Positions 8,531 through 22,100 of a stretch of 64,000 bases of DNA are shown in pieces; the stretch's first letter is position 1, and each line of letters opens with the position of its first letter. The notes below the pieces were generated by a model. That model did not search any database, was not told the DNA's origin, and saw nothing but the letters and a program-made list of their open reading frames with translations. The stretch spans positions 18,060,501-18,124,500 of the forward strand of contig JAMPIT010000258.1 of NCBI GenBank assembly GCA_026261815.1, in the 5' to 3' direction. The stretch comes from Monarcha castaneiventris obscurior (taxonomy: Eukaryota; Chordata; Aves; Passeriformes; Monarchidae). The position numbers and the translations under genes are program-made.

Positions 8531-11500
8531 GCTAGAATTTGGGGGAAAACCTCAAAGTTAAGTGAATACACTTAGAAGTATTTCTGTATATTGTGTTTTA
8601 GCATGTTATGAAAGGTACCTTTGCCCTGCAGGAATAACAGTTCATACAGCTATTTGTAGCTTGCCGTTTTTAATGTTTTATATTAATAATCAGTTTTATA
8701 AGCCATCTTACAGAAACAGTTTCTTTGATTCATTGTAAGTTTCCTTTTGTTTTACAGTGTCTTACAGCGTGACAAGATGAATCAGATCCTGCTATCTGCA
8801 GGATTTAAGGCACTGTGATTTCAAACTCTAGTTTACTCCAGATAATTTGTCTAATTCTATGCTTGGATAACATGTACTTCTGTCAAAACATTAGAAAGAA
8901 GAATTATGTTTTTCTCTGCCAGCAGGAATATAACTCAACAAGTCCATCTCAAGAAATGGTTTTTCCAATATCAGATGTGTTACAGTGAGCACGGCTGCTC
9001 AAAAGATTTCATTATGTTAGGTAGGGATGAGGCTGAAGTCTTTGTTCTATTCCAGGCACTGAGACATCCTGAAGTTCAGAGTTCTGCTGAGGTGAAAAAA
9101 TTTTGTTTTAAATAATTAGGCAGAATGCCCCATGTCTTGTAGTCCTGATGTGTGTAGAAAGGTGTATATATGTGTGAATGTGTATATATATGGCGACATC
9201 TGCAATATTTCTTACCTTCCTGGTTCCTTGGGGAGCTGAGCAGCTGCAGCCTGCTAGTCTGGTTCCATCCACACAGAAGATAAGGAGAAAGAATGATTTT
9301 TTTTTTCTCAAATTAGGGGATTTAGTATGGTATTTTTTACTTAATGGGCCTTGGGAAAGTTTGTCAGTAGACTGCAGTAATCTTAACTATAGAGAATGAT
9401 AAACCATTAAGAATTATTGTTTGTCACTGGCTCTAGCAAGCCAATGCACTGAGTTCCTGCCCTCCTGGGGAATTACAGGCCACAATAATGAAGCTTTAAG
9501 GAATGTCTTTACCTTGTTTTTTCCTTTCATGTAAGAATTTATTTAGTATTACATAATCTGAGTATCTTGAGCTTTGAAATTCTCTCCAGTACGTGTTTGG
9601 TCTTCAGGATGGTTAACAAAGTGAGATTGGTGAGTTCCTGCTTCACCTTAAAAAACTTTTACAGGTTGCTGTATCTCTTGTTTTCTGAGTTCAGTGAATT
9701 TTCCTCTGATCAGCAAACTGAATTTGGAAGGGGGTTACGTTGCTTTGTTTTTTCCCTTTCAAAGTTTACAGCATGTGATGTTTGAAACCTATTCTTTCTT
9801 GGTTAGTTCTGCAGGCAGGCAGCCTACAAAGGGAAAACGAAGAACTTTTCTTGCTTGGGAGAAATGTGAATTAAATGCAGATTGACTTAAATGTCTCCAA
9901 AAACTTAGCTGAAAATAGCGCTCCTATTATTGAAGAGTTATGCATGTTTTATGAGTTTTAGCCCAGTTTCATAAGGAAATGAGGTGTGTGTCATTGCACC
10001 GTGTCCGTGTGAATGTGCTGTTCCTGAGAGAACCCCTGTCTCTTCCTCGTCACTCCTGTACCCTTTGGTTGGCTTCCTGTCAGACAGAGGGGATGAAGGT
10101 CTCCAGTAGTAAGGTATTTCTGTTCCTGTCCTCATGATTGAGGCTTGCTGGTCAGAGTCCTTACTTGCAATGCTACGGGCAAGGGAAGGAGAAGATCTGG
10201 TGCCTTGTCTTTTGCCAGGAGCTCTCAAAGAGGCATGGGCATGGTTCTCTCCCTCTCAACAGGCAGCAGCGTGTGAGGTAGCAAACGTGGCCTGGGCATA
10301 CTGGGTATGGGCCACGGGTAGTGAAGGGGAAGGGATATTTTGCAGGAGGAGCAGAGTATCGGACAGAGGAGCCTTGAGGGTGTTTCAGTAGTTTGCTTTC
10401 ACTTGTCTTCATGCATAAATAGACGAGAAAAATTGTTGACGAGGTGAGACATGTTGGCTGAATAATTTTGTAGGGGTATTTCACAAACAAGTCTGGACAA
10501 AATTAGTCCAGCCTGTGAGGTAAATGTGATGTATTTTCACTTCAGCTCAATGGGTGCAGGGGTGTCAGAGCTTAGCAATTGCATGCAGACTGCTGTGGAA
10601 GCTGGTTTTCCTAGGATGAGTCCTTATCATCCCTGGAAACCTGCAAGACTGAAAGCCTGAAGCCTCTAGCCCTAGGATAGGCTACGTGTCAGGGTAGTTT
10701 AGGATGATTGACACTGATGGCTTGCCAAAAATACAGATAAAGTGAGCTAGTGGGATCCAGGAAGAGATTTGTTAGAGGAGTCATCAAGTGACACATGTGG
10801 GGACTGGCATTTTTTGATGAAAAATACAAACTGTAAAATTTCTGCCTATGTATTCTGTGGCAGGGTACACCAGTATCCTTTGGGCTAACCCTGTTCCCCC
10901 TAGTTCCTTAATGCCCTGGGCTTCTCTGTGACAGCATCAACATCCTTTGAAGATTGCAGTTGTGCAGCTGAAATCATGCTGGACTAGTCTGTTTTTTTCA
11001 TGAAGCAAGAAAGGTTTCTTGGCAGCTGCATCTGACAAGCACCAGTGATTTGCTGCGTGTGGTGGGACACCAGCCTTTCCACTTTAAAACACTGGCAATC
11101 CTCAATAAAGAGTCCTGGTGCTGTGTCAACAAAATACTCCTTTCATCATGCTGTGCTTTGTTGTCTAAACATTAACCTTCAGGTATTGACTTAGATAATT
11201 TGAGTAAACTTTTTGTGAACAGCATTTATCTTTCAAAATGAGGGGGCTTTTCCTTTTTTCCTCTCTTTTTAGAGAGAGGGACATTTTCCTGTTGATTATA
11301 GAAAATAAACTAGGGGTCACCATTAAATAAGCTGGAGTTCTTAAGGAAATTTTGGTTGACCTTAATCATTTTCATCAGAAGTGTGTCTAACTTGTTTAAA
11401 CTCTGATGGCAGCAGTCACACAACTTCCTTGGTCTGTATCACTGCTTTGCCATGCTTACTTGTAGACTTCAGGGGGAAAAAAATCTTGACCTAAATCTTT

Positions 11501-12572
11501 TTCTGCAATTTAAGTCCACTTTGATTTTTAGAGCGTGGTCATTTTCAAGTTCCTCTTCTTGGAGCTATACCTCATCTTCTTTCATGTGTAGTTACACTAA
11601 AATACATGGTTAATAGTGGATGACCTTTTTCTATTGGTGGCTCTTTACTCAAAATAGTTCTTATAAACAGACGTATTTGTGGTGCTATTCTGTACAAATG
11701 AATAAATTGTTCTTTTAATTAGAGAATGGTAACACCAAGCCCTTCTGCATTGCTGTGGGTGAATGCTGAATATTTTTTTTCCTGGAGGTGGCATACCTTG
11801 TTTGAGTATGCATCCCCCAAGGAATGTGCTCTCAGATGTGGCAATGGAAGAATTGCCACATCACCACCCGTTATCGTTCACAAGTGACTGGAGTTGCTCC
11901 GTAAAGCTGAAGTCTGTAGAATGCAAGTGATATTGCTAACAGATCAATATTAATATTTATTTGTAATTTTCTTAAGGATACCTGGAAATCTTTAGGCGTA
12001 GTTTGCTTTTCAAAGCAAACATGTAAAGTATCAGAACTTTTTTCACAGGGATGTAGACTGTTGGTTTGTATAGGCTATGATCTGTAAGTTTTACACAGGT
12101 CTTCTGAATATGTGGGCCCTACAGAAAGGGATTCCACATTTCATTTCATTTCTAATTCCAGCTTTTGCAAGTTTTGAGCCAGTTGTAAACTTGGATTTTT
12201 GCTGATTTGAAATAATACACCCTTTCATACATACCCTTTTTCAGTCCACAGCAGCTTCCTCAATTTCTAAAGATGTGAATTCTGTAAAACATTACTTTTT
12301 TTCGAGGTGATTTCAAACAACATAGGTGACACATTCCTGCATAGCTAAAGAAAAGTACAGAGATCCTTCTGTGTTGGGAGCAGTTACCCAGCTGCCTTCT
12401 GGGCTTAGAAGTGCTTGGTAAGCTTCCAGACAGATTCACTGGAAAGTAAATACATTGTGCTTGGTGTACCTGGACGGTTGTATAAACCCTAAACTTCCCT
12501 CAGTGCTCCATCACACTTGAAGGAATACCTGGTTACCTGCTGCAGCTGTGAGGTTCCTGGGAATGCAGGAAC
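8531..12572. other. Non-coding sequence downstream of PTBP2
   Basis: No gene is recognised. Short overlapping frames on both strands, the largest about 105 codons at 10173-10490 (minus), have no family resemblance. A TG/TA-rich stretch lies at 9163-9191. An acceptor-like site (TTTTGTTTTACAG) ends near 8757. An AATAAA at 11104-11109 is followed by a GT-rich TGGTGCTGTGT. Confidence 0.6.
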
Positions 12573-12603
12573 ATTCAGTGCAGATTCAGTGCAGATTCAG
12601 TGC
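12573..12603 (+). repeat. 11-bp tandem repeat, 2.8 copies
   Basis: The unit ATTCAGTGCAG is repeated exactly, the third copy being partial. It is a short minisatellite-like duplication in non-coding DNA. Confidence 0.8.
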
Positions 12604-15600
12604 TTACAGGACTCTCCAGCACTTCTGAGACCCTTCAGTAACCATAGCAAGTCGCATCCATGATTTCAGAACTTTTGGGGTATGTGCACTTAAGGCTCTT
12701 GGATTAGGACACTGAGTAGCCCTAGAAAGATCTGGGAGCCCTTCAGTCTGTTTTGAGACAGTTCCCTAATAAATAATTGGGTATTGAAAGCTATATTCAT
12801 TTCAGCTTTACTTAGTATTTAGCAACCTGCTTAAATCCTGAGTAACCAACATCCTTGTTACACTCAGAAGCTGTTAAAATGCCTCATTTTTTAAAAAATA
12901 TTTTTGGAACTTAATCTCATGCTCTGAATAATGCTTTTGTATTTTAAAAAGAAGTTATATTTTTCAGTCCTCTACTTTGTATTTTTTTTTTTTTGTTATG
13001 TCTGCAGTAAATGTTACTTACATTTATGTTAGTAGAACTTAGTAACAGTCAATGGAGAAGTTGGTGAACTTGCAGGAAGATTACCACTTGGAACAATAGG
13101 CATTAGTTTTCTCTGCTGGAAGAAATGAGTCCAGGCTTCTGGCACTTCAAAGGTGGTATCTAGGCAACTGCTACTGAATGCCAAGATCCTCTCTTGTGCA
13201 GACATCTGCCTTGCCAAAACCATGTTCCTGGGGAGAAGAGAAAGTTCATCCAGATGTAGTGACTGAGTATGCAAAGAAAATTAAACTGAGGGAAAATGCT
13301 GTAAATACTGAATTGCTACACAAGAACTTCAGCTCCGTAGAGATGAGACAAGTAGCTGAGAGCTTCCTCTGCACATACTGTGGCTACTGCAGGGCACATG
13401 GCCCAAAGCTGTACCCTCTCAGTCAGTTTCAGCCTATGTCCTTGCACTCCTTTTTATGAGAATGCTTTTCCTTCCCTTTCCAATTTCAAAAATAAATTTT
13501 CAAATTTAAGTTGCAGTGTTCTTAGGTTTTTTAAAATCTGTCAAGCAGCACTATGGAAATGAGCTGTGTGTCACTGTTAAGGCCAGGTGTGATTCACTTA
13601 AAACTGGAAATAATGTAAGACATTGAATCTAGCTGAGACTTCACTTTCACGGATTAGTAATTTTCACAAATAGAGCCCTGATCTTTGGGCTGCCTTAATC
13701 TATAGTACAAAATCTCCTGTTGAGTAAGTATGTGTACATCAAGTTGCCTTTCTCTGTCAGGTAACAGAATGCCTATTTGCCACCATTCTATTGTTCAGAG
13801 ACATTAACAACTCCTTCCACTGATAAAGAACTGATGTTTCAAACTGGATGATTTGTATGAGTTACCAGCTTTGTTACAGACTTATTCTTCTGTGTTTGGC
13901 AATTTTAGAAGTGTTGAAGTGTCAAAATATCTTACACTTTTTAGCATTTAAGCACCTTCTTTTGCAATCATTTCAAGCAGTAAGGAAGATGGAACAGTTA
14001 CAAGTTTTAAATATTTTGGATGTCAGCTTTGTTCCAAATTTGATTCTAGGATAGTTAATACTTGTAAAATTGCAACTGGATTTTTAAAGTCTTAACATGT
14101 ACAACTGCCTAATTCCTTGTAAAAAATGCAATTTTTTAGCTACACATGATAGACATAAATTTAAATATCTTGGTACTAATAATGTAACCTATTTCTCTCT
14201 CCTATCCCTTTGTTCACATGGCTGTCAAGGACGGGAGGTGTTCCAAGTGCTCCTCTTGCACTGCAGGAAGTAGCCAGGAATCGTTCAGGAGGTGCTTTCA
14301 CTTTCCAGTTGGGCTGTTCTGAAGGCTTGCTGCTATTCAAGGGATTAGTTCTGCTCCTGCCATTCTTGGTTGGCATCTTCTGCCAGCTCTGATGCCTGTC
14401 TTCTTGCCCTTCATCTGCATGATTCAACCTGCTAAACTGACAGCATCTCTACCAAAAAAGTCAAACTTCTCCATTGTCTTCTCCCTCTCCCTTTTTTGGT
14501 ATTAGTTTTTGCACTTTAGGGGACTGAACTCAGTCACTGAATGGTTAGAGAAACACTGAAGGAGATGGAGCATACTCCTGGGAGGAGGGGGGAAAACAAC
14601 ACTGCCTGCTTCAACAGAAGTCAAATATCAGCTAAAATCTCATATTTAAAACACTTTATGCTGATATAGTTGCTCTAGCCCTAAAGGCTGGAACTATCAC
14701 CAATTTTAGATACAGGTGGAAATACTGAGTCGCTCTAGGACTTTAGCTAATACACACTGTGATGTTTATTGACCTGACTGCCCATATGAATATCTTTAGC
14801 TTCTAGACATTAATAATTACTAAAATACTGTCTATTACACAGAGTTGTAACATAAATTAACATAATAAACATCACTTTACAACAGCATCTTAGGAAATGG
14901 TCTGCCACACACTGCCAAATAACTGGATTACATCAGCTTCACGGGCTATGTGACATGTTTTGCTGAAGTAATTTTTTTCCTTCAGTGAAGCAGGAAAAAA
15001 TACTTTTAATTATGGATTAATGATTTCTGGGATACTATTTATTTTGCATGGGGTTTTTTTGGGCGTTCTGCTTTTTTCCCCCTACCTTGTGCCTATCATG
15101 CCACTTTTGTTGTGTTTCTGTCATTGCTGCTTTAGATTGAAGCAGGATTCTCTGGGCATGGCTCTTTTAAAGTCTCTGGTTATTTTCTGGGTGGGATTTT
15201 CCTGTTCTGTTTCCAGACATGCTCTTTTGAAACAATGTGTTAGCTCCTTGTTAATCATGCTGAGAATGATGTTTGCTTTTACTTGATGGAGTTGGGCTGA
15301 CATTTATGCCATACGTTTCTTAAAGCAAAGGCTCTCTTTGTCTTGGAGGTGTCAGACACGTTGTTAAGGCCATAAGCATTCTCAAAGAAACACTTCTGAT
15401 TTTTGCCCCATCACTGTGGTATAAGAGGAGAAAGGCAAAAAATGGTGCTTCATGAGCCAGGGTTTTACTGCTTTATGTGACAGATAATGGTAATATTTAC
15501 TCCTTATGAGCCATGCACATAAATCTACATATTTATGTAGTAATGAATACAGTAAAATATTGTGGCATTTCTACTTAGAACATAATTGCCATGTATATTA

Positions 15601-18600
15601 ACACAGATCTGGATGTCAGAGAAAGTGAGCCAAAAATAAAGCTGTTTTACCAAATTGATTCAGTACTATGGGAATATTTTAAGAAGCTGTAATAAGGGAG
15701 GTTCTTGAGAAATAGACTGAAATATTTCTGTTTATATGTAATGACAATGTAAAGGTGATAAGCAGTGTCATTCTTACAGCTGATTACATGCTGCAAAGGT
15801 AGCTGTAGACTAGTTCTTGTACAAAATTTCTGAAGTGTTTTAAATAGCTCTGTTCTTTAGAGTCAAAGCAGATCGAACATTGAATTAAAAAAAGTTCTGC
15901 TAGACTTGGTTTACTCTTTTCTGAAACTTTGCAGCTCTTTTCCTCCTTGTTCTATCTTGTCTCCTTTTCTATTTTCCATTTATCTCAGCCTAGATACACC
16001 AAAACTTAAATGAAATTATTGTTTTTCTTTTCTCTACATTAACACCTGCCTGTCATCACCACCTGCCCCAAGTTTGGAGCATTTGCATTGTTTACATTGA
16101 CTGTAGTTGCAAACTGCTCTCCTGGTCTGTTCTTTATCCAGCATTGCATCCTTGTACCTTATTCCCCTGATGTTGCTGCCTCCTTGTCCTCTGTGCACCA
16201 CCCTTCCCCTGTGAATGATCCCCACGTCCTTGCTTTGGGCTCCCTTTCCTTGTTGTTGGAGGTGTGATGGTGCTGTGGCAAACCCAGCACACAAATGCTG
16301 CTGTTGGCCCTCTGCAGGTGTGAGCACACTGGGAGCTCCTGGGTTTGGGAGCAGTTTCAGGAGCTGCTTGTCTTCTCCAGCCAAAACTGACCTTGGGAGG
16401 ACTTAATGACTCTAAACCTGAGCCCAGAGAGCGCTGCCTTGTGAAGTACCATCCTTATCCTTCACGTCCTGTGTATGGAGTGCTGGCCCAGGAGACCTCA
16501 CCTACCAGTGCATCAGAGACTCTGCAATGGGGCACTTGAGCAAGACCTGTGTCTGTTCAGAGCATCACAGGATTTACCAGCAAGATGTCCAGGTAAAGGA
16601 GACAGTCTTAATTCTGAATTGAGGGGTGGGAATGTCTGAGGATGTGTTTTCTGTGGATGTGGGTTGAAATCAGACTTTAAATCTTGCTGGATAATTGTAA
16701 TGACGGTAGCCGGACTTCTAAACACATTCCAGAGCTTTCAATTTTATGGATGTGCAAAGCCAAATGAGGGGGTTTTTTTAAGGTTCTGACCCAATCCCTT
16801 CCCGTATGTCTGGGCCTGTTTCTCAGGCAGGATACCTATGGGATATGGCAGAATTGCTAGTTAGTTTGGGTTTTTTAGATCACAAAATCTTCTGATACAC
16901 TAAAGGAAGGGCTAGTAATGAGAAAGGATCAATTGACAGGAGAAAGGGTGATTGCTAGTGTTGAGCAGGGAAAATGTACGTGCTGCTCTCAGGGTTTTCT
17001 TAAAACAGTTTCCTTCAGCATGTTCTCTAATGACCTTGAAGGTGAGGTTAATTTGATATTGATCAGATTAACAAATGTAAAATCTGGTAAATAAAAGCAA
17101 TTAATTGAAAATAGTGAGGAGATTGAATAACAGTAAGGGGAGCTTTAGCATTTGGAAGAACAAGAGGCTACAGAACTGCTGATGTTCCTGAAGTTACGCA
17201 CAAACTTGTGACTCCTTGTTACTTGCTAGAGAGAGCTTTTGATTCAAGGGGCCTCTTGTGCTTCAGCATTTGATTCTCTTCACACTGATCCAGCCACTGA
17301 GGCTGAGCAGAAAATAAGGCCTTGTCTCCCAGGATTTCTAGTTAGATTGCAAGCACCCAGACTTTTGTTACAGGCTTGTATTTAATTAGTCCTAACATGA
17401 CCCAGGAAAGAAGAGGAGATTTTGAGCTCGCTGTCCATGTTCTGTTAAGGTACTGTGCTAGTTTGTCACATTTATGTTATTGGAAGAGGTAGAAGGATAT
17501 TGGGATTTAACAGGTCTGTTTCCGAGCCTGGGCTGCAGACTTGGGGGTCAGACACATGAGTACCCCTGTGTTTAATATTAGTGTTGGTCCTTCTTCTCTC
17601 TGACCTTCATGGCAAATATTCTGCCTTCTTGCTGAAGATGCGCAGTGTGAGGGCAGGATATGGGATACCTGTGCATTCTCATGCAAATCCTGATTTATTC
17701 CTGATGAACACATCTTTCCACAGATGCTGACAGGTCATGAGAGTAAACCTAGCAGCACACACCATGTGCTCAGAATTCAAAATCCTCAAAAAGTCTCTTG
17801 CAAAGCAAACCCTGTAGTCTGTTCTTTAAAGCACCTTGTGTTCTGGGAGGTGCTGGGGTTTATGGGTTTCACAGCCCTGATGGGGAAACTCCAGTTTGCA
17901 CTGTGCACTGACATCTTGAGTAGAGGCTTTGGGCAGATGCGTTTTCCTACTGTTGTTACTTATTCTGTCCTTTACATACAAATGAGGAGATGTGAGAAAA
18001 TCAGCAAGTGAACCCAAGCCCCAGGCTGTTTGCTTTCCTGCAGTGGGCAGAGAGAGAAAATGAAGTATTGTTAACTGCCTCCCTCACTGCCTCCTTCAGC
18101 CCATTCTCATCCCATGAGTCCACATGGAAAGAAAAGCCTTTCACATTTCTGTACCAGAAATAACATTACAGGGAAAAAAACCCAACCACACTGCACTCCA
18201 TACATTGCAGCTGTATCATCCCTTCCCAGGTGCCCGTGTTGCTTTTAAGAAAAATGATAATAGAAACACTAGTGGGGAAAGACAGAGCACAAACAATTCC
18301 CACTCTTCCCCTTGAAGTGAGCAGCTTAAAAATGGGCTTATTTTGTTAGAATTCAGGGTAAATGCTTTTCAATAGATGAGAGATACTTTTGCTCAGTTCC
18401 AATGGACTCCACCAAATCAACCTCCCACTCAATTCAATTAATTCCCTTCCCCCTGTGTGTAAGGAACAAGGTTTGGATATAAAAACACTAAATGTAAGAT
18501 TAAAACGTCTACAGAGATGATCAGAAGGGAGTCTATTTTAATAACCCTCTCAGATTGCTGTGCATGAGATGTGAAAGTAGGAAGTTTAATCTCAGTGCAG

Positions 18601-18936
18601 TGCCTTTACAATTATAATCAGAATTGAGCTGAGTGTTGGTCAATAGGAAATTTGCTCCTCAGGGTAGGGAGAGGACTGTAACAAGAATTAAGTCTCAGGA
18701 TGTTAGTGAAGGAAACCATCTGAAAAGAATAATCAACTGCAGTGGTATGGATCTCAGGTTCACAGAAAGAATTGCTCAAAATTAAACAAATACCCAGAGT
18801 GAGAAACAGCAGAAAGTTCACAGAGACTTAGATGATCATTGTGCTAACAGGAAAGAAACACAGGTTCCAAGTGCACGATGCTTTCCTTTGGTGAGTTTTT
18901 TGCTTTAAGATATTTACAGCTGGTGTTAGTGTAAAG
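12604..18936. other. Non-coding sequence, no recognised gene
   Basis: AT-rich intergenic sequence. The longest frames (for example 116 codons at 16034-16384 minus) overlap frames on the opposite strand and match nothing I know. No repeat family is recognised before the CR1 copy. Confidence 0.55.
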
Positions 18937-19162
18937 GGAAGAAGCTGGATATCAGCAAAAGGTTCTTCACCCAGAGGGTGGTTGGGCACTGGAACAGGGT
19001 CCCCAGGGCAGTGCTCACAGCCCCAGCCTGGCAGAGGTCAAGAAGCATTTGGGCAATGCTCTCAGGCACATGGTGTGATTCCTGGGGATGGTGCTGTGCA
19101 GGGCCAGGAGTTGGACTCGATGATGCTGTAGGTCCCTTCTAACTCAGCATATTCTGTGATTC
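18937..19162 (+). mobile_element. CR1 LINE, 5'-truncated 3' fragment
   Basis: About 225 bp matches the CR1 (chicken repeat 1) 3' end in sense orientation. Landmarks are GGTTCTTCACCCAGAGGGTG, GGGCACTGGAACAGG, CAGGCACATGGTGTGATT, GCCAGGAGTTGGACTCGATG and AGGTCCCTTCTAACTCAG, ending in the CR1-type tail ATTCTGTGATTC. CR1 is the dominant LINE of birds and reptiles, and copies are usually 5'-truncated like this one. It is too short to encode reverse transcriptase. The small differences from the remembered consensus suggest an old, inactive copy. Confidence 0.93.
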
Positions 19163-22100
19163 ATACTCAAAAGAGGAAATGGTTTTAGCCAAAGTCACTT
19201 GACAAAAAAATTTTCTGTACTTGCAGCAGATATTCATGAAAATGTTGGCATTTCTACAGGTTCTGCCCATCTATAGTACTTAGCATTTCCAACTTTCCTG
19301 TCAGTGTGTAAGGGTGCTTGTTATGTCAAGGCAGTTTTCTGTGGGGGTAAGCTATTGCCTTAACACTTTTTAAAGCTGAAGATTTTCTAGTATCAGTCAC
19401 TAATCACAATTGTTAGCCCTCCATGATTTAAGTAGAGGTGACCATTTGTTATGCAGAAGAAGTAGAATGTACAGTGTGGCATTTCCTTCAGTCAAATCTT
19501 AGTCACATGATATGATACTTGAAATTACCACTTCAATTTAAAATTGAATCTTGTTTCAAAGAGCTGACAGTTACAATGTCTTTTGAATATATTTATCATT
19601 GCTTCTGAATAATGAAATTACTCACAGGACACAAGGAGGTGGGATCAGGACTCATCTTTGAAAACTGTCTCTGCTGGGGAACAGTCTGGCAAGGCCAACA
19701 GCAGCCAGGTAACCCTGTCAGTCATACCACTTCAGGCTGGGATTGCCTAGGAAAATATGCCAGAAATACCAGCCTGGGGCACAGAAATCAGCAAAACTGG
19801 CACCAGTGAGGGGAGAAGTCATTGCAGGCAGGTTGTTTATTTTGTGGGAGGGTAAGACAGAGAAAACAGGGTCAAATAATGGGAAGAGTTATGGTAAGGT
19901 ATGCAAAACTCTCCATTTTATTGCAAAATGTGGGAATCAGCTCCAAATGTAAGAGCTGCAAGATATAGCAAAAAACTTGTAAAGCTGAATATAAAATGAA
20001 TATTCTGGAGCGAATGTAATCTAATTATTTGGGAGTTCAGATGTAGGTGGTACTGGTTCTGCTTAAACATAGCACTGATGCTCTGGAAATCTTGAACAAG
20101 CTTTTAAGGAATTACCATATTATAGGCAAATATTTTTTTTCAAATTTGCTTCCAGCGTAAAGGCATATGGTGCCACTCTGTCTCAAGCAATAAATAAGCA
20201 GATGTCAGGAATGTAGCCTGTGCTTGACACTGCTTGAGCTGCCTGTGCTTCCCCAGAGCCTGAAGCTACAGCACATTTCCTGGTGCCTACCAGAGCCAGA
20301 GCAGCTTGAAATACCACTGAGAGGCTGGGGAGTGTCACAGGGGTGCAGTGTCATTGGCCTCACCCACGTGTCCACCAGAACTTATCTGCCCTCTTGGTAA
20401 TGAAGGTTTCCCTTCTTCAGACAAGAGATCAGACCCGGGCAGTGCTCCTGAGAGGGAGGAAGGGCCTGAGCTATACTTTCAGTCATTCTGGCTATCCCAG
20501 GTGGATTATTTGGATGATTGCAGGATCATTTGGTGGCTTTCTCTCATAAGGCATCTTTGAACCTAGCCTGCCTTAATCTAGTCCTGAATAGAAGTTAATT
20601 TAGAGCTATTCAGAAGCTAATTTAGAGAGGTTTACTGAGCTCTCTTCAAGAGAGCAGTCTTTTAGGATTCCATTTCTAAATTGTGATTTTTCTTTTTACT
20701 GTGGCTTCCAGGCTCTGCATCAGGGAAAAATATCTTGGTTACTATTGCAGGACATGAGATGGTGGTTAATGGTGGTTACTTTGTCTTTTAAGAAGTGCTG
20801 AGTTCTTCTTGAAACACTGATGATACCTTTACACAGCACGTGGCACATCTGTGTGGCTCTTAACCCCACTGGTACAGGCAGATACCAGCAGCAGCTTGCA
20901 GTGACTGCTGGATTGCAGCAAACACCCAGTCTTCTGTATTTCTGCCAGGAATCTCACTGCTGTCATCCTCATTACACACATCCTGCCAACTGTTTGTCAT
21001 CTTGCCACCAAACAAGCTCCTGAGGCCCATGATGCTGTTCAGATGAATCCCTGGCCACCTTGCACCCCGTCCTGCATTCTCCTGGAGAGCATGTGGGTTA
21101 TGAGCAGCACGTCCTAGGAGGATAGCAGGAGAGGATTCACCTAAAGAGGTAACCAGATACTGTTTAAAAAAACACAGTATTTCCTTAACAAACCTGGGAG
21201 CAGCTGGCAATGGGTTTCCTGGAACACTTTTTATGCATTTTAATTGCCATTTGTCTGAAGACTTTGGATGAATCTCATTCTAAACTTCAGGCTCTTGTGT
21301 CTTGAGGCACCTGGTCTGTATGTGAGGGTAGGACCTTTGGCCAAATTATTGTATCTCTGACAAGTTCAGAACAAGGACTATACTGCATGAAGTGTGGGGC
21401 AGTGTAGAAACAGGCAGAGATGAGTGTCCCCTGTTGCTATCTGATTACAAAAAGCCCTTTTTGCGGCAGGGAGGACTCCTGCTCTGGAGGATTAATGTTA
21501 TTTTCTTGGTGGTGCATCAGTGTTTTCTGACTGAAATGACTCTAGAACAATAATTCTGTAAGTAATGCAGGGCAAGAGCAGGAAGGATGCAGTGGTGAAC
21601 CTGGAGGAGGTGAGCTTTAGGGCTTCCCTACAGTCTGAAATGTGGCACCAAGGCACCCAGGTGAGCACTCACCAGGCTGCTTCACTTGTAAGGGAAACGT
21701 GCACCTTAGCCCAGGTAAACCTACTTGCTCAGAGCTCTTGTCCACTTCAGCTGAATTGTATCCACTGCCTGGTCCCACCTGTGCAAATGTGGCATGACCT
21801 ATTGATGGCATGGTTTGCACTGGCCTTAAACCAGGATATTTTAATTCCTATTTGGTGTGAGGAAGAAGTAAGACCTTCAGTGTTCCCATGGCACACCTTT
21901 CTGTGCCCGTGCAGCCCAGTCTAAGGTCTGCCCCTAAATTCCAGCTGAATAGGATGTGCTGCTGAGACCAGAAGAGAGGAGCAGTGCAGCCTTGTCTCAG
22001 CTCTTGCAGGGGAGCAGGAGCAAGCAGCCCAAGAGAGCACAGCAGTGCCCTTGGGCTCATCAGGCTGGTGCCTCTGCAGTTTGGGGAGTGCTGTGAAGGC

